A DNA stretch of 64,000 bases. Source: Certhia americana (Eukaryota > Chordata > Aves > Passeriformes > Certhiidae). How positions within the stretch are numbered: position 1 is the stretch's first letter; each line of letters starts with the position of its first letter. Positions 50,940 through 61,059 of the stretch are shown in pieces. The stretch covers positions 31,877,995 through 31,941,994 of the forward strand of contig CM031878.1 in NCBI GenBank assembly GCA_018697195.1, read 5' to 3'. Under the pieces are notes generated by a model. That model was not told the origin of the DNA. It saw nothing but the letters and a program-made list of their open reading frames with translations, and did not search any database. A program made the position numbers and the translations under genes.

Positions 50940-51012
50940 CTGAATGCAAAACGCTGAGTCATGTCTTCTGATGCAAAAATATATCTGAATGCAAAACCCT
51001 GAGTCATATCTT
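50940..51012. repeat. Imperfect direct repeat, each copy with TGAGTCAT
   Basis: Two 28-bp copies, 50940-50967 and 50985-51012, start CTGAATGCAAAAC and contain GCTGAGTCAT or CCTGAGTCAT; two mismatches separate them. A third partial CTGATGCAAAA lies between (50968-50978). TGAGTCA is the AP-1/Maf core. Confidence 0.85.
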
Positions 51013-51027
51013 ATACATTTAAAATTC

Positions 51028-51073
51028 ATCCTCTTCTTCCCTCTCCCTCTCTTCCTTCTCCTTCTCTCTCGCT

Positions 51074-51121
<48 letters not shown>
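51028..51121. repeat. Polypyrimidine tract ending in 45 T
   Basis: CT-rich sequence from about 51028 passes into CTCTCTCGCTCTC and then an unbroken run of 45 T (51077-51121). Confidence 0.92.
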
Positions 51122-51122
<1 letters not shown>

Positions 51123-52332
51123 TTCAGTTATAGAATTTGAAAGGTAAATTCAAGTATGTGTAGTCTAAAGGAGAGCTGGTTATATTGAACATCCTGTAAT
51201 AAAAGTTAGGTAAGTGAAAAAATTTGGAAGCTCTACCAACCATAATGATTAGTTAATTTTATAAAAACTGTAAATGGGAAGCATATTTCAGCACAAACAC
51301 CTTAGTTCAAGCATCTGTATACTTGGGAGAGTTTAATGCATTGTCTTGACACATCTAGAGTGTATGAACAGGAGAGGTTACTTAGACTTCAGATTCAGTC
51401 TTCCAGATTGTTCTGCTCCTGGGAGACAGAAAATTAATTTTGTTTTGTTTTTTCTCTCTGTTGAGAAATCTAAGGCACGTCCCACCAGCTAAACCTGAGA
51501 ACTGGCTTTTGGGAGGCTTCCTGTTCTTTCCTCTTACTTGGCCTGCCTGACACTGATGCTACAGATTATTGTAGAACTGAAGTCTGCAGCTGTTCTGATC
51601 TTGGAAGCAAAATATGTCAGTTTGTATAGTTGCTGCCTTAAAGGATAGAGAGCTCTACATTTCTTCTTGAAAGAGGAGTGAAGGAAAGCAGATGTAGAAG
51701 AGAAAGAATTCTCTCTGCATAACCTCATATAATGATTTGTACCATTCACCATACTGCCTTTACTTTGTCTTCTATTTAAAGTATAATTTAAAAATCTGTG
51801 CAGCTTTATGATGCTACAGGTGTGGGATCTTTCTCAGAGACATTCATGATGTCTTTAAGGGCTAAATGTCCCCTTGAAAGTTAACACATGAACTTCTTGA
51901 ATTTTCTCTTGAAAATCTACTTGGCTTCTTTTGCAGAATGCTTTAATGCATTGAAAAGAAGCTGTAGAGGCCCAGGTCATCATTATGAATACTGTTGCAC
52001 TACATTCGTATTTCAATGAAGCTACTTCCAGCATGACACTGAACTAAGCTGTCACAAAGTTAATGTCAGAACATTTCTATTGCTATTCTTTGATTGCTTA
52101 ATGCTAACCTTCTCTCAGGCTTTGATTCCAACAATGATAAATGGATTTGATTAACATTTTCAAAACTGGTCCTTGAATATTTGCCTCTTCAAAAAAAGTA
52201 TTGTCTATATAATTTCTTGAAATTTCCTTGCTCAGAGAAATGGTTGTTCTGTCAATACACACACTGATAATGCAAGTCTGGAATGTGAAATGGTGACTTT
52301 ATACATTAGTCCTTTTGAAAAATTGGTAACAA

Positions 52333-52334
<2 letters not shown>

Positions 52335-52364
<30 letters not shown>
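52335..52364. repeat. Poly-A tract (30 A)
   Basis: Unbroken run of 30 A. It could be a retroposition tail, but the sequence upstream is not a recognisable processed gene or SINE. Confidence 0.92.
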
Positions 52365-52366
<2 letters not shown>

Positions 52367-55296
52367 AGCTCCATTTTGAGGTTTTCAGGAACAGGAATGC
52401 CCCAGTCAGTATTGCAAAGGCAGAGAAAAGGTCCTATTCACAGGTTTTTCCAGTCCTCTTAGCTGGCTCATTTCTGAATGAGAAAAGTTGTCTCTTAGTA
52501 TCTTCATTGCTAGTATAAATGGGGTGATCACTTAAATTCAGAGTTTTTATATAGAATTGGCTTTGTTTCTGGACATACTAAAATTACCCTTGTTTACAGA
52601 AGAGAATATCAAAATAAATAAGAGAATTTTTGGGGTTTTAAATAACAAATTATTAAGCTTCTACTTAGATTGGTCCGAAGTCTTTAACAAGTGGATAAGT
52701 GTTTGGTTGTTGAGAAGTATTTGATACAAACTAAGAATTCATCTTCTCTTTCAGCTGTGATGGCTGGTGTAGCCCAGAGGAGATAATACTGGCTTTAACT
52801 GGAAAGGTCTCAAAACCAAGAGGAGCTCTTCCCTTTAAGTTTTCTCATCCTTTTTAGGTTCTAAAATTTTTGAAGGTAAATAAAACTAGAATATGTATGC
52901 CAGTCTTTAGGACCACCTTAATACTTATTTGTGTGAGCACAAATACTCACATTTTCTGTTCCATGTACAGTGTTCAAATGCTGAGAATAGATGAAAAATA
53001 GAATATTGCAGCTTATCCACATAACTGTTTGTGGAAAAAACTATATTTGTAACTATTAGGGGCCTCAGTTCTAATAAGTCCCAAGCATAGTCAAATAATT
53101 GAATTTTTTTAAATTACAAGTGTAATTTTTTTTTTTTTTTTTAACTAAAACAGTAGGCCAATTTCAACAAAAATTTGAATTAGTGATTAGAATATTTTGA
53201 CTTGTCTGAGTGGCCTGCCAAAATTAAAAAAAAAAGAAAAAAAAAAAATCCCAAAAAGCTTTTCTTTTTCATAGGCAGTGGGGGTTTTCCTCATGCAGGT
53301 TGAACTTTGTTACTGTTTTTCATTATTTCATTATTTTCATGGAAAGTACTGTGGATGACAGGGGACAGCTAGGGAATAATCTGGAGATCCAGCACTGCTA
53401 GAGATGGTTGTTCTGTCCCATATATTTTTGTAAATATATACAAAACAGTGTACAAGAAAGTTTAGCTATTAAATATAACATAATTCAGACAGAGATGTAT
53501 CTAACAGATTATGGAAATTTCAGTGAATATTTTAAGTCCTTAAGTGCTTAATTCAATAGAGAGAGTGATTAGGGCAGTTAATTGTCTAATTTCTATTTCT
53601 ACAAGAGCATAGCAAGTGATAAGGGATGGCAATAACTGTAACAGAACGGATAATAGAACAGGTAAGCAATAATGAAAAATGTAGATTCGTAAATAGGAAA
53701 GGCCAAATTCTACAGCTGATTGTGTCTCTGAAAGGGCATTGACACTAATAATCTTCTGAGGATTTGTATTGAAGACATTATTTTCTAGAATCCGGCTAGA
53801 CTTGGTCAGTTTTTTCTACCAACATCAAACAATCTCAGAACAGTTATTGCATTAACTTCTCTTGAAAACACAACACCTGTAATTGGATTCTTATGAAAAT
53901 TTCCTCTTGCAAAGCTTGGTATTGGTCTCTACATTCCTGGTCTAAGAATTATATTGCTATTTATGTAGTTGTTTTTAATATCAGTGTGGTCTTTACATGA
54001 GTCACTTAAAACCAGTCAAAAGTCCTTTTTAAACAATTCAAAATTAATAAATGTATTTAGTTTAGAGGTTGTTTCAGAAAAAATCATACCACCACCACTT
54101 TGGGAAAGTATTTAATGGTAGGGTCACTTTGGACTTGATTCTGTTCCTAAATCTTCTCTTTGTATTTCCTGAGTAATTTCCAGGAAACTTCTGGAATTTT
54201 GTATATAGTACCATTTGAAACTTTAGCTGGTATCTTTGAACTTTTTGCATCGTGAAGGCTGGGCTACATTGATAAGCCAAGCTTAGTATAGGTACTCTGT
54301 AGTTAGCAGTACTCTGAAAACCCTTGCCATGTATACTGGGATTCATTTTTTGTTGTTTGCAACTCTGACTATTGGTCTGTCTAATTTATTGACTAATGCT
54401 GAAAGGTCCTCCTTACATATAAGCAGTAAATACTTGCAAATAAAGTATTCTGATTTATTTAGTTCTGTAGTAGTTCTACAAGCAGAGCTCCCATGGAACT
54501 GGAAATGAAGCTCTGATTGAAAATTTTGCTACAACATAATGAATTTTTTGCTGTTTAATTCTTTACTAGTGTCTGCCAGAGTTTCACTTGCTTTGTACTT
54601 GAAATTCTTCTTAGTGTTAATTTTTTTTTTCCTAGAGCACTGTATTGTCATTTAGGAAAGTCTGTTGTTAAGCTTACATGATGTTATCCTGTAATGTAAA
54701 TCAAGGTGTATTTTACTTTTTGTTCTGTACATTTTTTGTATGGTATTGACTATATAAAACTATTGTAAAAATTGTTTTAATTTTTTGTTTGCTGCATTAC
54801 TAGAGGACAAGTCTGGGTGTTGCAGATGTATATATATTCACAGAAACATCTTAATATGTGAGAAAATCCTGAAGCCTTTTAAACGTAAGTTTTTTCTCAT
54901 GTGGCCAGTATTTCCATTGAAAATACATAGATTAGTCTTCCATTGGGAAAAAAAAAAAAAAAGAAAAAACATAGTTCAAATGGAAAAACAATGCCAACAA
55001 TGCTTTTTCTATGTATTTTAAAATGTTTTTGGCCTATGCATTCACCAGATAAAAGCTGACATTTTGGTAGTAAATTTTTAAAACTTCCAGCAGCATGAAA
55101 ATAATATTTAAGTGGCTTGTCAAATCAGTAGAATTTTCCAAAATAGTAATAAGAAAACTTTGACCTCAAGGACTGAGTCCTGATCTTTTCTGAATCTCAT
55201 AGTAGTTGCTAAAAGAGAACTTTTGTCTCATGTGATCAGTGTAACAGTCTCTTACATTTTGTCCAACTCTGATTTTGTTTTTCTGGTTTCATACAG

Positions 55297-55418
55297 TCTC
55301 GAGAATCCTATGAGCTAAGAGCAGCCTATGGAAAACACAAAGAGAGGCTGCAGATGTTACAGACCAACTACAGAGCACTAAAAGAGCAATTAAAGCAGTG
55401 GGAAGAGGGCGATAGCAG
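55297..55418 (+). pseudogene. CNTLN: CNTLN exon, intact (40 codons + 2 nt)
   Basis: The acceptor CATACAG ends at 55296 and the donor GTAAGT starts at 55419. It reads SRESYELRAAYGKHKERLQM, then LQTNYRALKEQLKQWEEGDS. Human centlein has SQENDELRDAHEKRKERLQM and LQTNYRAVKEQLKQWEEG. The exon starts in phase 0 and leaves AG as the first two bases of a split codon, which the following exon completes with G. No stop or indel. The segment is charged coiled coil. Confidence 0.93.
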
Positions 55419-58158
55419 GTAAGTTACGTAGCTCATTAAAAACATTTTCCTTGCACAAGAAATCTGAATCAAAGTATTACTTAGGTATTCAAAATAGAAT
55501 GTGATTTGAAGGAAGTAGGTGCTATGTGGGAATCAAGACTATCCTTTGTTAAAGCTGAATACATGGCTTACCCCTATATGAGAAAAATTATAGTTGAAAC
55601 AAGAGGAAATATATTGAGCTGATTCCTTGACTTATTTTATTTAGGCACTCATTGAGAGCCTGAATACTGGACAAAGGTCAGCTAGGACTGCTTACTTACA
55701 TTTTTCTAATTCCTCACTCATTTGTTTTGTTGACTGTTTTTAATTTCCTGTTACACAGCAGTTGCTCATTATGTTTCAAATAGTTTTTAAAAATAGCTTT
55801 ATTTATTAAAATATAGAAATACTACCCTCTCTAACATTTACTGAATCATATATTAACTGATGCTAAAATCTCCTTCCTTATAGGGGAATAATAAAATAAT
55901 ACGTGCATAAAAGCAGGGTGTTTTCTTCTGTTAAATTATTTAAAAATAAATTATTTCTGATAATTTTACAAAAAATGCAGTAATATATCTTTATTAATGG
56001 AAAGAGGAAAGACTTTACCACATAAAATTTACATAATGAACATTCTGTATATCATTCTCCCTTAGGCTCTATACAGAACAGCGAAAATTTTGTGCAGAAA
56101 CTCTTCTTTTTTTAAGTCCTTAGCAGACAGAATTTTTGGTAAACAGATGCAATTGGAGGTATGAAAACATTTCAGTTCAGTTATCAAGCACTGCTGGTTT
56201 TCAGGACCTGTTTCAAGAAAGTAATTTCCTTGTGGCTTTAGTAGGGCTTTAGCATGCACCTAACAGCTCAGTAAACACTTTTGCATTTTACTAAAAATAA
56301 ATTTATTTTTGCAGTTGGAGCAATACTGACTAATCTTGACTTTATACTCTCTCTGAAGAAAAAGAGGATCACAGAAAATGCTGCAAAACTGGTAGCTGTT
56401 CAGAGTCTGGGGTGTCACAAAACATCCTACTGTGAATGATAAACTGTTCCTCATATATAAGTAATGCTATGGCCCGTCTTAGTAGATTTGCATTGCTTTG
56501 AAATACTAGCATTTACTTAGGAGCAGTTTGTCTTTAAAAAAGGAAAAAAAAGTGTGCATGAAAACAATGGTAAAGTACAAAATTGCTACAGGCATTGGTG
56601 GTAGCACAGGAGCATTTTCCTAAATAACCAAGCATAATGGCAAATATATTTGGTTAAATTATAATGAAAATTTTTTTTGGGTTTTTTTAGGAAAAATATG
56701 GATTTTTTTTCTTCTAGCTCACTGTTTTAAATTTTGTGCAATCTGGAAGTGACTTAGGAAAGATAGTTCCTAAATTCAATGAAATTATTTGATTCTATGT
56801 CTATACCTAGACAGGCTTTCATATCCGCTGAGATGCCAAGGCTAACATGATAAAAATTGAATCAGATAAAGACATTAAGATCTTAAACTTGATACACAGT
56901 GAAGCACTGGGTGTTCTGGTTCTGATAGCTAAAAAAATGAAATAGGAAAGGGAGAGAGACAAAGGTGACTTTTGTTTCTGTTTAAAGTAAATGAGAGAAG
57001 TTTGTGTTATAATGAATGTATTTGGGAAAAGTAGGTATTGGGGACAATGTAATTCTCAGTCTTCACTTACCATTTAATTTTTTCATCTCTATTTAAGATG
57101 AGCTGAAAATAATAGGGTTTCGGTAATTTTTGTCATCAGATTAGATTTGTATGAAGCCACACTAAAGGAGGTTTGAGTTTCATTTCTAATATGTTTAAAC
57201 AAAGGAAAGTAGACAAGACACAAATAAAAGCAGTCTGTAACAATAAGACTCTGTTATTTTGGTATCTCAAAATGTTGTGTAGTGCTTCTGTAATGTAAAT
57301 TGTGCATTAAGAACTCAGTATCAGGTGCTTATGTGGCATTTGTAAGTGATGGAGGACCCCATTCTCCATATTCTTAATAGATTAGTATCTGGTATTGAGA
57401 TGGCAGCTGATGGGACCTAATCCACCTGTCAGTGTACATACAACTTGCACTGATGTACGTGACTGCAAAGATGATGGGAGCCTTAGGAGGTTACCACATT
57501 GTCTAAGAGTTTATTTCTATGCCCAGTAGGAATTTAGATTGCAGAGTTTTAAATTGATCTCATAAAAGATTTTTTAATACAATTTTTATCTTTGGAATTA
57601 TTAAAATACCTAAATATATTTTGATTACAGAAAAACTGTTAAATATTTTATTTTTCTGTGCTTCTAAAGTCAATATGCTTTTTCTTAATACATCATCTTG
57701 TCCACAGATAGTTTTTTCATTATAGTTTATTTATTAAACTGTAGAACGACAGTGTGATTCAGAGTGAGCATTAGCTGAAACTTCCAGATTGGCTTTCTGG
57801 GGCATAAGGGGAGCTGATGTCTTTATTTTCAAGAGCTTATGTGATGATTTTAACTTATTTCTCATACCAGTATTTAAAGTAATGTTGTCAGAATGTGGGT
57901 GACACTATTCTGCCACATATCACCTGGGAGGTGTAGTGTCATACTAGGACAGTATCTGTCTGAAATTAACTAAACTTCTCTTTATTACCACAGTTAAGAT
58001 TTCACACCTCAGAATGTATACTTCATACAAAACTCAGATGTAAAAACTGGATGATGTACTTGAATATTTGTATTTTCTAAAGCAGGGGTGCTTTTTCAGG
58101 GTCTCCTGAAACATTTAGATATTTGGAAAAAACCCAACCTTTCTTAACTCATAAACAG
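55419..58158 (+). other. CNTLN intron (2.7 kb)
   Basis: AT-rich intron with donor GTAAGT and acceptor AAACAG. Short chance open frames only; no repeat family recognised. Confidence 0.65.
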
Positions 58159-58284
58159 GCTTGAAAAAAATAAAAGCAGATACCAGCATACAGGCTCCTG
58201 TCAGCTTTGTCAAGTGGATCCTGATGTTATGTGGAATGAACTGGCTTTTTTCAAAAGGGAGCACAAAAAGCTGTTGATTGAGAA
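58159..58284 (+). pseudogene. CNTLN: CNTLN exon, possible 3' end damage
   Basis: The acceptor ATAAACAG ends at 58158. The first G completes the split codon of the previous exon; the frame then stays open as LEKNKSRYQHTGSCQLCQVD and PDVMWNELAFFKREHKKLLI. The second half matches human QQLRQEDSDAVWNELAYFKR and ENQELMIQK. After Ile-Glu-Lys comes TGA at 58286-58288. If the exon ends at 58284, GT at 58285-58286 serves as donor (AGAA, then GTGATT) and the exon is intact at 126 nt. If the exon should continue into the human MNLEEELDEL text, then it is truncated here, because nothing similar follows. I prefer the first reading. The first half of the exon is diverged, although its length fits. Confidence 0.75.
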
Positions 58285-58288
58285 GTGA

Positions 58289-58337
58289 TTTTGTTTCTTA
58301 AATGGTAAGAAACAAAATTCTTTTGTTTCTTTAATGG
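58289..58337. repeat. Direct plus inverted repeat cluster
   Basis: TTTTGTTTCTTAAATGG (58289-58305) is repeated as TTTTGTTTCTTTAATGG (58321-58337). Between them AAGAAACAAAA (58307-58317) is the exact reverse complement of TTTTGTTTCTT (58321-58331), with a 3-base loop. It starts right after the last recognised exon. Confidence 0.85.
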
Positions 58338-58539
58338 TTTAAGTAAAGAAACATACTGGGGTTTTTTTCCAAAGTGCATTATAGGCCATACAAGAGGAAT
58401 TCCTTGCAAAATTTTATTACAAAAACATCTACCAAAAGCAGAAAAAGAAAACATCAGCTCTTTTTTTTTTTTTTTTTTCCTTCTCTCTCCCCCTTAAATC
58501 AGTGACAAGTTACAAGTTTGCTAGCACTAACAGAAACTG

Positions 58540-58690
58540 TATTCCATGATCTAGGGATTGTGCTAATTAATGTGGCTCTCATCTGTTGAAGGTGTCGCTC
58601 TTCATTAGCCTGTATTTTACACACTGCCGTGCTTCATTTTTGGAATGAGGTGGTGAGGGGATAACCTAGCCAGCCATCCTTGTTTGATCT
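58540..58690. promoter_or_regulatory. Weak conserved noncoding element candidate
   Basis: High-complexity sequence without repeats, including 'GTGCTAATTAATGTGGCTCT', 'TTCATTAGCCTG' and 'ACACTGCCGTGC', continuing less distinctly to about 58980. It has homeodomain-type TAATTA but no coding signal. The support is only composition and motif style. Confidence 0.25.
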
Positions 58691-60639
58691 CTGTGATACA
58701 TACGCAATGCAGAATGCCTCAGCTCTCTTGGTTCCCTGCCCTGTCCTGCTAATCCCAGCTGAGCTCATTATGGTGTAGCCTTGCTGCTACTCCTGGAGCC
58801 AGAGCTGTCCAAGCTAATTACTGGTAGCAGCAGAGCTGCCTGTTAAGGGTCTGGTGTGGATCTGCTAACATGGTCCTTGGTAGTGACCTGCAAAAAGCAC
58901 GAGGGAGTTGCTCTCTTTCTTGCTGTGCACAGCCTGTCCTTTGGGTTTAGTGCTGATCCCTTCACACAGCTCTTTCAGCTGTAGTAAGTGTAAAACTTGG
59001 TGAAGGAAACTCTTACTTTAGAAAACATACAGTTTGCTGCTTTGATCTCATAATTCATAGGCTATTACACTCAGCCAGGCAAAGTGAAAAAATGTCCTTT
59101 TATACTAGACAAAAAGAAGTTAGTATGGTATAATTAGCCGTTTGCTGTGGTTTAACACTTTCTGTAAGTGACTATGATTTTTTGTTTTAATTTAAGAATC
59201 AAGACATCATAGAAAGTTTTATTCAGACTTTGTTTTTGTCAGCATTAAAGAAAATGTGTTTTCCCAATGGATCACAATGTAAACCCATTTATTGGCAATA
59301 CCATAAAGGCTGCTATCACAGAATTTCAACAACTGCAAATTGTTTTGTTCTATGTAAGTCCTTGTGTGGACCATAGTCTCCCTTGGTGTATTATAGGAAA
59401 TGTTGCCAATAGCTGTGTTACATGAGGTATTCTTATATCTGTCATTTAAAATTGTGTGCCTGTTCTTGTGACGTCATGGTCATATCTTTGTTTGCTGTTT
59501 GGAAGCTATAACAACAAATTATCACATGCAATTATTTTTGTGGGTTTTCATTTTTGTTTTTATGCAAGAACACTTTCTTGCCATGTATGTAATTGCATAC
59601 CTGTAATTCCCTTTCCATCACTAATGAACACATTCACCACAAGCTATAGTAACTCTAGAGCAATTACGTAAGCCTCTTTTTTCATGCAAAGCCATGCAAG
59701 AGAGATTGCTTATATACTGTGCACACCCTAAAGGTTGGTACAGTTGGATTGCTTTTCTAGAGTTCCCATGCAGTCACATTTATGGAAACACCCTTATTTC
59801 TGGTGTCTTGCAGATCATTGACCTTGACTAGACTGTGGTGAGGTGACATGAGCTAACAGTTGAGCTCTTCAAAATACAGAATTTATAAGACAAAATGGGT
59901 TCACAAAAGTTGGCGTAGTAAGGACTTAGTAAGAAGCCAGTGAAGCATTGTGTTCATTTAGGTGAACTCTTTGTGTGGTGTGTGGCTTGTCTGGCTCCTT
60001 ATGGGCAATGTCACCTGCTGTTGGTTGAAGTAAGGAAGAAATGAATGCATGATTACAGGGTTTACATCTGTCTTTCTCTAATAATGGCAGTCTTTTGTTG
60101 AAGGAAGTCACCATTTCTGGATTTCAGCTCATTTTCTTAAGGAATTCAATACTGAATTTATTGTGCTTTTTAAATATATGGATAGGGCTTCCTTATATTA
60201 CATCTATGGTTTTCAAGATTCTGTGGATAAAGGACATGATCTATGGAGTTGGACCAGTTACTTACATGTGTAGTGTTACAAGCAATGTAAGTAAATCAAG
60301 TTAGCCCATAGCTTTTGTGAATGCACTTAATTTGATAGAGCCTACTGATTGTTACCTCGATGTAGAACATACATAGCCCAAAACTAATGCACCATTGCTT
60401 AAAGAACCCTGTGTCTGTGCAGGGATTTTATTTTGGTTTAAGTAGTTTTACCTTTGAATAGGTATAATTTCCCTTTCTAACTAAACCTAAAAGCAAGTGT
60501 TTGGAAAATAGGATTACTTGTTCTTCCTTGTTTATGTATTTAATCTGTAAGAAAGATTTTCTCTCCCATCTTTTGAGGGATAGAGCAATGTAAAATGTCT
60601 TTAATATGCACATATGTTAATCATGTTTTTAGCCCTCCA

Positions 60640-60850
60640 CTAGACCCGCTCCAGGGGTTCCATGACTCCCTTCTAGTGAGTAGCCCAGAAGTAGACACAG
60701 CAGTCCAGATGTGGCCTCACCTCACCAAAAAGATAGGATCACCTTCCTCAACCGGCTGGCAATGCTCTTCCTAATGTGCCACCAAGGACACACTGCTGGC
60801 TCATGGACAGCTTGTTGACCTGGAGAACTCACAGGTCCCACCCCATAGAA
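60640..60850 (-). mobile_element. CR1 internal fragment, - strand, lacking its 3' end
   Basis: The + strand follows reverse-complemented CR1: 'CCAGATGTGGCCTCACCTCA' near 60704, 'AGGATCACCTTCCTCAACCG', 'CTGGCAATGCTCTTCCTAAT', 'CACACTGCTGGCTCATGGAC', 'AGCTTGTTGACCTGGAGAAC'. The CR1 3' end normally found at the low-coordinate side is missing, so this piece has lost sequence after insertion. Confidence 0.88.
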
Positions 60851-61021
60851 CTGCTTCATTGCACATCCAATTGTTTTGCTATCTGATTGCAAGCTGGCTA
60901 ATTCAACTAAACTATTTCAGCATTTCTGTATCAAAAGCTAGTTAGCTTTAGCATAGGGATACCCTGTCCCTTTGACCATTTTGTAAAGACTTTGGAAATG
61001 TATAGATGACTGGATATAAAC

Positions 61022-61059
61022 TATTGTGGAATCTTTACGTTATTGTGGAATCTTTATCA
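61022..61059. repeat. 19-bp tandem duplication
   Basis: TATTGTGGAATCTTTACGT at 61022-61040 is followed directly by TATTGTGGAATCTTTATCA; the first 16 bases are identical. Confidence 0.85.

Larger units (their letters stand above)
50297..55296 (+). other. CNTLN intron (5.0 kb)
   Basis: Holds the direct repeat with two AP-1-like sites (50940-51012), the pyrimidine tract with 45 T (51028-51121), the 30-A tract (52335-52364) and several shorter A or T runs (near 53122, 53229, 54949). No exon or recognisable transposon is seen. Confidence 0.65.

Noticed and set aside
54..58284. Processed (retrotransposed) CNTLN pseudogene
   Set aside because: Exons are separated by kilobases of intron with splice sites in the right phase, so the copy is not processed.
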